34,356 bases of DNA, taken from NCBI RefSeq assembly GCF_000426305.1, contig NZ_AUFC01000029.1:1-34356 (forward strand). Reading direction: 5' to 3'. The position numbers and the translations under genes are program-made. This DNA is from Anaerovorax odorimutans DSM 5092. Lineage in GTDB: Bacteria > Bacillota > Clostridia > Peptostreptococcales > Anaerovoracaceae. Of this stretch, positions 27,798 to 34,356 are shown piece after piece; position 1 is the stretch's first letter, and every line of letters starts with the position of its first letter. Below the pieces are notes generated by a model that did not search any database, had not been told where the DNA came from, and saw nothing but the letters and a program-made list of their open reading frames with translations.

Positions 27798-28844
27798 TTA
27801 AAATAGTTTTATAAATATCGTTGCCATAAAATAGCCAACCAATCCACATCCAGGGAAGGTTAAAAGCCATGTAAAAACCATACTCCTAACAATTCTCCAA
27901 TTAACAGAGAAAATACTTTTGGCTGATCCAACTCCCATAATTGCAGTGGTCTTTATATGTGTGGTACTTACTGGCAACCCATAAATTGATGCTGTTAATA
28001 CACAGCTTATAGCTGCTAAATCTGCAGAAAATCCCTGATATTTTTCGAAGTTTACCATATCTATGCCTACAGACTTAATAATACGATATCCTCCTATGGA
28101 AGTTCCAAAGGCCATAATCAAAGAACAAATTATCATAATCCAAATAGGAATTTGAAATTCCATAGTAGTTCCATCGCCTTTTGCTAAAAACATACCAATC
28201 ATAAATACACCAATAAATTTTTGACCGTCCTGTGCACCATGCATAAATGCCATTCCTGCGCCACTGGCTATTTGTGCATTTTTAAATAAAACAAAAGCCT
28301 TCCGTCTATCATAATTTTTAAAAATCAGTTCGATTACTTTTACTACAATAAAACCTAATCCAAAGCCCATAACCAATGACAAAACAAGACCATAGATTAC
28401 TTTAATCCATTCCGCTCCATTAATTCCGGACAAACCTCCTTGTAAGGCTATGGCAGCTCCCGAAAGGCCTGCTATAAGGGCATGGCTCTCACTCGTTGGT
28501 ATACCGAACCACCATGCAGCAACTGCCCAAATAACAATCCCCACTAAAGCAGCACACAGAGCAGTTAAAGAATCATGTACACTGCCTCTGAAATCTACCA
28601 TTTTATATATTGTGTGAGCTACAGTAGAATTAATCATTGTCATAAAGAACACTCCGAGGAAATTAAAAATAGCCGCCATATAAATAGCAGCGCGTGGTTT
28701 CATAGCACGTGTGGATACACAAGTAGCAATGGCATTTGGAGCGTCTGTCCAACCATTTACAAATACAACTATTAAGGTTAAAAGTATAGTGAATATTAAA
28801 GTTACATTTGAAAATATATAATTAAATAATTCTATAATTGAAAT
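27798..28844 (-). CDS. pit: Pit-family inorganic phosphate transporter, probable ATT start
   Basis: Pit proteins import phosphate, usually as a metal-phosphate complex, using the proton or sodium gradient. The 348-residue product has the duplicated PHO-4 signature: NGWTDAPNAIATCVSTRA near residue 34 and GLPVSTTHIKTTAIMGVGSA near 262. About ten hydrophobic segments are visible. The first ATG in frame (28703, MKPRAAIYM) would cut off the first helix and the first signature. The frame stays open upstream without ATG, GTG or TTG to a TGA near 28862. GGGAGGAG (28858-28851) lies 6 nt before ATT 28844 (ATT TCA ATT ATA GAA), which I take as the start. The usual N-terminal length supports this. Confidence 0.9.
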   Translation of the reverse strand: MSIIELFNYIFSNVTLIFTILLTLIVVFVNGWTDAPNAIATCVSTRAMKPRAAIYMAAIFNFLGVFFMTMINSTVAHTIYKMVDFRGSVHDSLTALCAALVGIVIWAVAAWWFGIPTSESHALIAGLSGAAIALQGGLSGINGAEWIKVIYGLVLSLVMGFGLGFIVVKVIELIFKNYDRRKAFVLFKNAQIASGAGMAFMHGAQDGQKFIGVFMIGMFLAKGDGTTMEFQIPIWIMIICSLIMAFGTSIGGYRIIKSVGIDMVNFEKYQGFSADLAAISCVLTASIYGLPVSTTHIKTTAIMGVGSAKSIFSVNWRIVRSMVFTWLLTFPGCGLVGYFMATIFIKLF

Positions 28845-28913
28845 TTCCGTCTCCTCCCATCATTAACAACATTCTCATAATAGCATTTTAATATGGATAT
28901 TTCAATAATATTA

Positions 28914-28949
28914 ATAAAAGAGTAAAAAATTAGTTAAATAATTTTTTAC
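28914..28949 (-). terminator. Terminator of the histidine kinase gene
   Basis: On the minus strand, GTAAAAAATT and AATTTTTTAC (28949-28940 and 28931-28922) form a perfect 10-bp stem with an 8-nt loop, followed by TCTTTTATTA. Confidence 0.7.
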
Positions 28950-28960
28950 CCTTAGTTTCT

Positions 28961-30775
28961 TTAAATATTAGCTAATTCCATTTTTACACGTGACTGTCTT
29001 GCTTCAAAATCATAATTTATTCCGTAAGGCAATTTTGTCTGCTGTTCAGGAATTAGATTTTTTGCAATAGAAAATGTAAAGCGGCTCCCTTTCCCAAATT
29101 GACTTTCTACTCCAATTTTCCCATCATGCATTTCAACTAAATATTTTACTATTGACAGTCCTAATCCACTACTGTCAAAATTGCCTACAGCTCCCTTATC
29201 TGATGCACAAAACTTATTAAACACATGAGGTAAAACATTATCAGAAATACCCACTCCGTTATCCGACACTGAAATAACATATTCATTATCTGTTTCTGTA
29301 AAGTTTACTTTTATCTTGCCTCCTGCAGGAGTATTTTTTATTGAATTTGAAATTAAATTAAGTAAAATTCTATCAAATTGATCCATATCACAGCAAATAT
29401 TTGTTTCCTTTGGAACATCAGAATGAAAATTAATGGAAATACCCCTAGCTTGTGCATATACTTCTGCTGATTTAGTGATTTCTTCTGATAAGCTTACTAA
29501 TTTATAATTATTAAAATGCATTGTTAAATAACGATTTTCTATTTTGGTACAATCTAATAAATTAGTAGTAAGTCTTAATAATTTATAACAATTTTGATAC
29601 GCAAAACTTATCATCTTTTTATATTCATTATTATAAAGTTCTTTATTATCTTTAGAAATTTTTAATTTTAATACATCTAATGAAGAGATAATAATATTTA
29701 ATGGGGTTTTAAATTCATGAGATAAGTTTGCAAAAAATTCGCTTTTAAGTTTTTCTATGGCTACAGTTTTTTCTAATTCTAAATTCTTAGATTGAGCCTT
29801 TATCTGATCAGTAATATCCTTTGCAACCGATATAATAGTCTCTGAATCCTCACAATATTTTGCACTAAATTCTAAATAAACAACGTCTCCATTTTTACAT
29901 AAATATCTATTACAAAATCTCTTAATAATACCGATATCACTTATATTGTCTAATAAATACTGTGTATATGCTTTATCATCCGGATGAATATAATCTAAGA
30001 TGCAATTGTTGCAAGACAGATTATATCCTAATTTTTCTGCAAATATTGAACTGCTTTCCTTTAAAATACCTTCTTTATTAACTATACAAAAATAATTGTC
30101 TCTTGATAGCGTTGTCTCATTTTTTTCATATTTTTCATTAAATTGTTTCTCTAATTTCTGATATTTTAAAGCATTTAATAACTGGTCCGAAAGATATTTA
30201 CAAATAATATTACAAAAGTAAAACTCATCATCATTTAAAGGTCCTTCATTTTTTACAGCTATAAATAATACTGCCACAGTTTCATTTCTTTTATTAATTG
30301 GAAAAGCAATCATATACTTCGCTTCTATATTATCAAGCACCGCCTTGTCTTCTTTGTTTTTATATTTATCAACATAACATTCCATAATTTTGCCGGTAGA
30401 AATGGCTTCATTTACAATACTATCATCTTCATTTAAACAAGGATAGTTTTGTGAATCTAATTTTTTATTTTGCGTTACTCTTGTGAGAGTATTATCTTGC
30501 ATAATAAAAACCCCACATATGGCAACTTCCAATATTTTATTAATAGTTTTTTCTACATTTGCTACAATATTATAAAGATTCTTAGTATTAGATGTCTTCC
30601 ATAAATAGTCATTAATGGCTTCATACGCTACGCATCTGTAACTTATGAGATTCATCTCTTCTTTTAATTTTATAATATCTCGTTCATTATCATCATAACT
30701 TTTATTTGATAATAATTTTAACCTTTGATTATAACTAGTTTCTGTATTGTTAAGAACCTCTTTACATTGCTTCAT
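28961..30775 (-). CDS. Orphan sensor histidine kinase (GAF-PAS-HisKA-HATPase)
   Basis: The 604-residue protein has no transmembrane segment and should be cytoplasmic. Domains in order: a coiled N-terminus (about 1-60), a GAF domain (65-200), a PAS/PAC region (225-330, ending VAKDITDQIKAQ), a coiled linker, HisKA with FFANLSHEFKTPLNII (phospho-His near 353), and HATPase with the N box LLNLISNSIKNTP, G1 DNGVGIS and G2 GLGLSIV. GGGGGG lies 7 nt before ATG 30775. No response regulator is adjacent. In clostridia, orphan kinases of this kind often phosphorylate Spo0A. That is an inference here, weakly supported by TGNCGAA-like sites in the window, one of them upstream of this gene. Confidence 0.92.
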   Translation of the reverse strand: MKQCKEVLNNTETSYNQRLKLLSNKSYDDNERDIIKLKEEMNLISYRCVAYEAINDYLWKTSNTKNLYNIVANVEKTINKILEVAICGVFIMQDNTLTRVTQNKKLDSQNYPCLNEDDSIVNEAISTGKIMECYVDKYKNKEDKAVLDNIEAKYMIAFPINKRNETVAVLFIAVKNEGPLNDDEFYFCNIICKYLSDQLLNALKYQKLEKQFNEKYEKNETTLSRDNYFCIVNKEGILKESSSIFAEKLGYNLSCNNCILDYIHPDDKAYTQYLLDNISDIGIIKRFCNRYLCKNGDVVYLEFSAKYCEDSETIISVAKDITDQIKAQSKNLELEKTVAIEKLKSEFFANLSHEFKTPLNIIISSLDVLKLKISKDNKELYNNEYKKMISFAYQNCYKLLRLTTNLLDCTKIENRYLTMHFNNYKLVSLSEEITKSAEVYAQARGISINFHSDVPKETNICCDMDQFDRILLNLISNSIKNTPAGGKIKVNFTETDNEYVISVSDNGVGISDNVLPHVFNKFCASDKGAVGNFDSSGLGLSIVKYLVEMHDGKIGVESQFGKGSRFTFSIAKNLIPEQQTKLPYGINYDFEARQSRVKMELANI

Positions 30776-31079
30776 AACAAACCCCCCTTTTATTCTCCAG
30801 CTTATAATTGTTTATTCAACAATTATTTTTTTCAAACTATAAAATCTGACATTATTATAGATTATAATATGAATATAACACATTGTTTATATACCTTGCA
30901 ATTTATAACCATCGACTTTTTTCGCCAAGTAAAAATTTTTTAACAATAACTATATGGCTCTTGATAACATTGTTGACAGTTTTAGTTCTAGTGACATTTT
31001 TTTGTATTATTCATTTAAATGTATCAATAACAGCTATCTTTCATATACTGGAATAAGTAGTGAAGGGAGGCTTGATCAT
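30776..31079. promoter_or_regulatory. Divergent region between the histidine kinase and the Cys-rich peptide gene
   Basis: On the minus strand, TTGCAA (30901-30896) and TATATT (30877-30872), 18 bp apart, are the likely kinase promoter. TGGCGAA (30927-30921, minus) fits the degenerate 0A box TGNCGAA. On the plus strand, TTGACA lies at 30972-30977 without a clear -10. CATATACT at 31042-31049, about 14 bp before the GGGAGG, resembles the -10 of sporulation sigma E/K promoters, but the -35 is unclear. Confidence 0.45.
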
Positions 31080-31181
31080 ATGTTTATAGCACCATTACTA
31101 TTAGGCTATGTTATAGGTAATAATACCTGCTGCAATCGTCGTTGCTGCTGTAGATGCCGCTGTAGATGCCGCTGTTTCTAG
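31080..31181 (+). CDS. 33-residue Cys/Arg-rich peptide
   Basis: The gene encodes a hydrophobic N-terminus (MFIAPLLLGYVIG) and a tail of alternating cysteines and arginines (CCNRRCCCRCRCRCRCF): ten Cys and seven Arg in 33 residues. GGGAGG lies about 9 nt before ATG 31080, and a good terminator follows at 31227, so it looks like a real single-gene unit. The frame is open to an ATG at 30954, but that start has no ribosome site. Part of the tail is encoded by a tandem 12-bp repeat (TAGATGCCGCTG twice, near 31150-31173), which suggests growth by slippage. I know no family for it. Small Cys-rich proteins with a hydrophobic head occur in clostridial spore coats, so a spore role is possible but unproven. 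Confidence 0.65.
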   Translation: MFIAPLLLGYVIGNNTCCNRRCCCRCRCRCRCF

Positions 31182-31226
31182 TTTATAAATGCTGCCTATA
31201 TTATATAGTATTATAATGTAAATAAT

Positions 31227-31262
31227 ATGCCTTGCTGAATTCTATTCTGCAAGGCATTTTCT
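31227..31262 (+). terminator. Terminator of the Cys-rich peptide gene
   Basis: ATGCCTTGC (31227-31235) pairs perfectly with GCAAGGCAT (31249-31257) around a 13-nt loop, then TTTTCTT. It lies 45 bp past the stop. Confidence 0.8.
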
Positions 31263-31283
31263 TACTTAACACTAACTAACAAA

Positions 31284-31747
31284 TTAAAATTGAGTTCTTA
31301 ATTGATACATTTTGGAGTTCGTTAACAACCATGTAGTCTTTTTATTATTAATATAAATATCTATCCTTCTCCAATGTAAAAAACATAAATAATATTCTTT
31401 TCTTCCAACATCAATTTTTAGCATAGAAATTTCTTCATTTACTTTATTTTTTATTATACTAACTATAGGCTATTTCATAATACATTATAAATTTTATTTA
31501 TAAATAATAAATTAACAAACCCTAATTTTAAGTTAAAACGTTCTTTTTTGTAAGCTAGATTTTTATATAAATAAAGAATTCCCTTATCTACAAAGGGAGA
31601 TATACTTAATATTTTGCAGGCCAAAATCATGCAACTTATCAGTAACTTATCACGGTTAAAACATTGATGAATAGTTATTTTTAATTGTATATATATTGTT
31701 TTTGTATTTTCATCTATTTCTATTTTTAAAACAAGTACATCTTTTAA
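31284..31747 (-). pseudogene. Decayed gene of unknown family
   Basis: On the minus strand two adjacent open segments in different frames read like protein. The first (31747-31475) is open for 90 codons and includes NRDKLLISCMILACKILSI and KERFNLKLGFVNLLFINKIY. The second (31424-31284, open from about 31469) encodes MLKIDVGRKEYYLCFLHWRR and later TTWLLTNSKMYQLRTQF. A frameshift and stops near 31465-31480 separate them, and no start with a ribosome site precedes either. Such length without stops is unusual in DNA this AT-rich. I do not recognise the family. A 46-residue product from ATG 31424 is conceivable. Confidence 0.4.
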
Positions 31748-31869
31748 CTATAACAAAGTTTATATATAATTATAGTTAGGTATAAAAAAATCTTTTTTTA
31801 TTATGTGCTTCACCTTCATTTTATAAAAGATTCTCATTTTACTTTTCTTTTTTTGAAAATAAAAAAAGT

Positions 31870-31905
31870 GTTAAGGTAGCTCATCTAAAAAGTAGTTACC
31901 TCAAC
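31870..31905 (-). terminator. Terminator downstream of the sigma-region-4-like gene (second)
   Basis: GTTAAGGTAGCT and AGTTACCTCAAC form a 12-bp stem with one mismatch and a G-U pair. On the minus strand it is followed by ACTTTTTTT. Confidence 0.65.
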
Positions 31906-31927
31906 ATTTATTATATCTACAAAAAAC

Positions 31928-31984
31928 AAGTGTAAAGGCTCAACATCATTAATATAATGTTTTACATTTACACTTTATTTTTTT
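31928..31984. terminator. Bidirectional terminator hairpin
   Basis: AAGTGTAAA (31928-31936) pairs with TTTACACTT (31967-31975), with an inner AACAT/ATGTT stem. T-runs flank both sides: TTTTTTT at 31978-31984 on the plus strand and GTTTTTTG on the minus. It is the first terminator after the gene at 32007. Confidence 0.65.
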
Positions 31985-32006
31985 AAATACAGTAAACAAA
32001 GTTTTT

Positions 32007-32285
32007 CTATATTTTATTATTTAGTTTTTTAAAAAATTTTAATTTGTCAAGATTTATAGCTGTTAAAGATAGTTCTAAATCTTTTAATGTATAATCTGGA
32101 AGTTCAAATAAAAGTTTCGTAACCGCAGATTTCTTCCACTGCTTTACTTTTTCTATATCATAATACAGTGTATTTGAGATTTCCTCTACGGACAATAGAT
32201 AATAATAACTTAATAATAAGATTCTTACATCTTTATCATTTAAATGATTCATAGTCTTTAATAAAATATCTTGAGTAACTTTCAT
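32007..32285 (-). CDS. Small sigma-70-region-4-like HTH protein
   Basis: The 92-residue protein contains LNDKDVRILLLSYYYLLSVEE followed by ISNTLYYDIEKVKQWKKSAVTKLL. This has the rhythm of a sigma-70 region 4 helix-turn-helix (hydrophobic helix, short turn, recognition helix with VKxWxxxA). There is no region 2, so it cannot be a complete sigma factor. It may be a small DNA-binding regulator or the surviving tail of a larger one. AAGGAG lies 9 nt before the ATG, and two terminators follow, so it is expressed as it stands. It lies 92 bp after uraA in the same direction and may share its transcript. Confidence 0.6.
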   Translation of the reverse strand: MKVTQDILLKTMNHLNDKDVRILLLSYYYLLSVEEISNTLYYDIEKVKQWKKSAVTKLLFELPDYTLKDLELSLTAINLDKLKFFKKLNNKI

Positions 32286-32377
32286 ATCTTATTCTCCTTA
32301 CCAAATAGTAAAATAGCATAAAATACAATAATAATCATTACTCCAAATTTTGGTAATTTTATTTTACTTTAAAGAAA

Positions 32378-33661
32378 CTATTCTGTATCATTTGCAAGTC
32401 CCATTTTATCAATAATATAAAATATTAAACTTAACAACATTCCAACTATAGTTGCAAGTGCCATACCTTTTAATTGTACTTCACCAATTTGTATGTAAGC
32501 TCCGCTTAGTCCGGTTACTAATACAACTGCTGAAAGTGCTAAATTTCTTGAGCGGCCATAATTAACCTTTTCCTCAACTAATAATCTAAGTCCTGAAGCT
32601 GCAATCATACCATAAAGTAAAAAACTTACTCCTCCCATAACAGGTGTTGGAATAGTTTGTATTAGTGCGGATACTTTCCCTACAAATGCAATTAAAATAG
32701 AAAAAATAGCTGCACCACCAATTACCCAAACGCTGTATACTTTTGTCATAGCCATAACCCCTATATTTTCACCGTATGTTGTAGTGGGAACAGCTCCTAA
32801 AAATCCTGAAAGCATAGTGGAAATACCATCTCCTAATATTGATCTATGCAATCCTGGATCCTTTATTAAATCCCTGTCCACAATTTTTCCAGTAACAATT
32901 TGATGTCCTATATGTTCTGAAATTACTACTAATGAAGCTGGCAATATAATGGAAATTGCACTTAAATTAAATGAAGGTGCAGTGAAATTAGGCAATGCAA
33001 ATAAAGATGCTTCTTTCACCGGATCAAAATTAAGATACCCTATAATCCATGCATATATATATCCAACAACAATCGCAATAAGAATAGGAATGGCTGCAAA
33101 GAACTTTCTAAACAGAACAGAGCCAAAAACAGCAACAGCAAGTGTAACAATAAAAATACTTACTGCTTTAGGATCTATGGCATTATACCCATTTGCAGGA
33201 TTTAGTATAAGACCTCCCATATCTGCAGCTACTCCAGATAACTCTAATCCAATAAGTGCTACAACTGGACCCATAGCAGCAGCAGGTAAAAGTACATAAA
33301 TCCATTTTGTTCCAAAGAATTTAATTATAACAGAAACTATGCAAAAAACTGCACCGCATATAACAAATCCTCCTAGAGCATATTTATAACCTAAATTAGG
33401 GTTTCCCATAATTAATAAGGTAGGGGCAATAAAAGCAAAACTAGATCCCAAATATGCAGGTGACTTTCCTTTTGTAATTAAAAGAAATAATATAGTACCA
33501 ATACCATTCATCAGCAATACTATTGCAGGGTTTATGCCAAACATTGTAGGAACCAATACTGAGGCACTAAACATAGCAAATGTATGTTGAATACTAAGTG
33601 GAATTGTTTTTAACAGAGGTAGCCTCTCTTCAACTTGAATAATTTGTGTTTCTTTAGTCAT
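32378..33661 (-). CDS. uraA: Uracil/xanthine permease, NCS2 family (UraA-like)
   Basis: The 427-residue membrane protein imports a nucleobase, probably uracil, with protons. It begins with a polar segment, then LPLLKTIPLSIQHTFAMFSASVLVPTMFG, the typical UraA start with the QH motif. SPAYLGSSFAFIAP near 68 (TM3 half-helix), the SEHIGH motif near 243 and TTYGENIGVMAMT near 287 are the NCS2 substrate-site signatures. I chose ATG 33661, with AAGGAG 6 nt upstream; an in-frame ATG at 33685 would add eight residues. Uracil is favoured over xanthine because of the SEHIGH and GENIG motifs, but substrate cannot be proven. Other pyrimidine genes are absent here. Confidence 0.94.
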   Translation of the reverse strand: MTKETQIIQVEERLPLLKTIPLSIQHTFAMFSASVLVPTMFGINPAIVLLMNGIGTILFLLITKGKSPAYLGSSFAFIAPTLLIMGNPNLGYKYALGGFVICGAVFCIVSVIIKFFGTKWIYVLLPAAAMGPVVALIGLELSGVAADMGGLILNPANGYNAIDPKAVSIFIVTLAVAVFGSVLFRKFFAAIPILIAIVVGYIYAWIIGYLNFDPVKEASLFALPNFTAPSFNLSAISIILPASLVVISEHIGHQIVTGKIVDRDLIKDPGLHRSILGDGISTMLSGFLGAVPTTTYGENIGVMAMTKVYSVWVIGGAAIFSILIAFVGKVSALIQTIPTPVMGGVSFLLYGMIAASGLRLLVEEKVNYGRSRNLALSAVVLVTGLSGAYIQIGEVQLKGMALATIVGMLLSLIFYIIDKMGLANDTE

Positions 33662-33876
33662 TTCTTCTCCTTTTCTGCAAATCAAACCGTGTTTTTAAAA
33701 TAAATACATTTATATATCTTTATGATAAGATAAAAGTTCGAAAGGTACTTTACCACTAGGCGTACTAAAAAACAAGTAATTTTTAACAAAAAATTAAAGT
33801 CTTTATTTCCTAAATTTTAAAAATATTTCAACTATAAGCAACGTAGTAAAATTATATTAGAAAATAAACATTTAAC
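33662..33876 (-). promoter_or_regulatory. Upstream region of uraA with a small hairpin
   Basis: On the minus strand, GTACGCC-TAGT-GGTAAAGTAC (33765-33745) can form a 7-bp hairpin (GTAC and GCC arms, AAA bulge). It is the most GC-rich patch of the leader. I see no PyrR-binding consensus and no purine riboswitch signature here, and no gene. Confidence 0.35.
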
Positions 33877-33905
33877 TTGCATAGTCAGTCTTTTTATGTT
33901 ACATT
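33877..33905 (+). promoter_or_regulatory. Candidate tRNA-Ser promoter
   Basis: TTGCAT (33877-33882) and TACATT (33900-33905) are 17 bp apart. The predicted start is about 25 bp before the mature tRNA. Confidence 0.5.
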
Positions 33906-33937
33906 AATAAATGTTTCATATATAAAATATATAACTT

Positions 33938-34025
33938 GGAGAGTTGACCGAGTGGCTAAGGAGCTCGCCTGGAAAGCGAGTAAGGTGTAACAGCCCCGTG
34001 GGTTCGAGTCCCATGCTCTCCGCCA
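33938..34025 (+). tRNA. tRNA-Ser (anticodon GGA)
   Basis: The 88-nt sequence folds as a class II tRNA. The acceptor stem is GGAGAGT/GCTCTCC with a G-U at the base and an encoded CCA at 34023-34025. The anticodon arm is CTCGC-CTGGAAA-GCGAG, giving GGA, which reads UCC and UCU codons. A long variable arm and the T loop GGTTCGAGTCC follow. Serine identity agrees with the long variable arm. The gene's own terminator seems to be replaced by the IS element 10 bp downstream. Confidence 0.97.
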
Positions 34026-34061
34026 AAATAAAAAGGGGCTGTAAAAAAACTCCCCAAATAG

Positions 34062-34098
34062 AAAACCCGCTGTGGTCATAGAAACCATAGCGGGTTTT
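34062..34098. terminator. Hairpin inside the IS left end, before the transposase
   Basis: AAAACCCGCTGTGGT (34062-34076) pairs with ACCATAGCGGGTTTT (34084-34098) over 15 bp with one G-U, around a 7-nt loop. It ends in a T-run. It can block transcription entering from tRNA-Ser and may now terminate the tRNA transcript. Confidence 0.75.
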
Positions 34099-34101
34099 TG
34101 G

Positions 34102-34107
34102 TATAAT
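34102..34107 (+). promoter_or_regulatory. Transposase -10 (extended), possibly leaderless
   Basis: TGGTATAAT is an extended -10 ending only 6 bp before ATG 34114. The predicted transcription start coincides with the start codon, and no ribosome site precedes it. Confidence 0.45.
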
Positions 34108-34113
34108 TTATTT

Positions 34114-34356
34114 ATGCAAAAAAACAAAAATACCAACTTTAATTTTACAACAAGACAGTTAAAATTACCACTGGATTTAGAAAAACTTATTGATTTGTCT
34201 GATCCAATGTATACCTTTTGTGATGTAGTGGATCATATTGACCTAACACCATACTTTGCAGAGGAAGGCTGCAGAACAGGTCGCCCAAAATGTGATGCAC
34301 TAAAATTATTAAAGATAATACTGTTTGCATTTATGGAAAATGGCATTAGATCATTA
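34114..34356 (+). CDS. IS1182-like transposase, N-terminal part (runs off the window)
   Basis: The first 81 codons are present: MQKNKNTNFNFTTRQLKLPL at the start, then TFCDVVDHIDLTPYFAEEG, then GRPKCDALKLLKIILFAFME. This matches the N-terminal DUF772/InsH-type domain of IS1182-family transposases in clostridia. The catalytic DDE part lies beyond the window, so activity cannot be judged. The frame is intact so far. No ribosome site precedes ATG 34114, and the -10 ends 6 bp before it, which suggests a leaderless message or readthrough past the hairpin at 34062-34098. Confidence 0.85.
   Translation, partial: MQKNKNTNFNFTTRQLKLPLDLEKLIDLSDPMYTFCDVVDHIDLTPYFAEEGCRTGRPKCDALKLLKIILFAFMENGIRSL

Larger units (their letters stand above)
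34035..34356 (+). mobile_element. Left end of an IS1182-like insertion sequence (partial)
   Basis: The element begins near GGGGCTGTAAAAAAAC (34035-34050), a terminal-repeat sequence of the GGGGCTGT type found at the ends of IS1182-family and related elements. A strong hairpin, a promoter -10 and a transposase gene follow in the usual order. It starts about 10 bp after tRNA-Ser and runs off the window, so the right end, target duplication and completeness cannot be judged. Confidence 0.75.

Noticed and set aside
30954-31079. Longer N-terminus for the Cys-rich peptide (ATG 30954)
   Set aside because: No ribosome site at 30954, while GGGAGG is well placed for ATG 31080; the extra 42 residues would also cover the promoter region.
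33894-34136. 80-codon minus-strand open frame (RRAWDSNPRGCYTLLAF)
   Set aside because: It is the antisense reading of tRNA-Ser, a well-known spurious protein in databases.

Overview
The window is AT-rich DNA from a low-GC Gram-positive anaerobe, most likely a spore-forming member of the Clostridia. The evidence is a 16S rRNA 5' end of Firmicutes type, AGGAGG-type ribosome binding sites before almost every gene, pyruvate:ferredoxin oxidoreductase, a trimeric [FeFe]-hydrogenase, a PBP5-family carboxypeptidase and several TGTCGAA (0A-box-like) sites. The genus cannot be fixed from what is visible.

Layout. 1-820: the 5' end of an rRNA operon on the minus strand, with leader and promoters. 820-4530: pyruvate:ferredoxin oxidoreductase (minus) with two strong palindromes upstream. 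4533-6910: a heavily decayed U32-peptidase gene (minus). 7033-8232: an AI-2E/PerM-family membrane protein (plus). 8384-12611: a complete hydCBA hydrogenase operon (plus) with promoter and terminator. 12692-20711: a long minus-strand block with a decayed small gene, a DUF1292 protein, uvrC, a MetH-activation-like protein, a PPOX flavoprotein, malQ, a D,D-carboxypeptidase and apgM. 20731-23512: a structured RNA element, serC (minus) and divergent serA (plus). 23658-25882: a YihY-family protein, the XTP/dITP pyrophosphatase and RNase PH (minus). 26338-28844: a small membrane protein, a DUF47/PhoU-like protein and a Pit phosphate transporter that seems to start at ATT (minus). 28961-30775: an orphan GAF-PAS histidine kinase (minus). 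31080-31181: a 33-residue Cys/Arg-rich peptide gene (plus). 31284-33661: a decayed gene, a sigma-region-4-like small protein and a uracil permease (minus). 33938-34356: tRNA-Ser(GGA), followed at once by the left end of an IS1182-like element that runs off the window.

How it fits together. Pyruvate oxidation by the oxidoreductase yields acetyl-CoA and reduced ferredoxin. HydABC can dispose of ferredoxin and NADH electrons as H2, so the first 12.5 kb holds the fermentative core. ApgM interconverts 2- and 3-phosphoglycerate, and SerA and SerC draw 3-phosphoglycerate into serine, so 19.5-23.5 kb is a 3-phosphoglycerate-to-serine cluster. Pit and the DUF47 protein form the usual phosphate-uptake pair.

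Most interesting items: a roughly 183-nt element before apgM closed by a 15-bp stem and a U-run; the 33-residue peptide with an alternating Arg-Cys tail; the ATT start of pit; palindromes lying exactly on the promoters of the oxidoreductase, hyd and serC; two TGTCGAA boxes 33 bp apart; and the advanced decay of the U32 gene. I see no CRISPR array, prophage or recognisable defence system.
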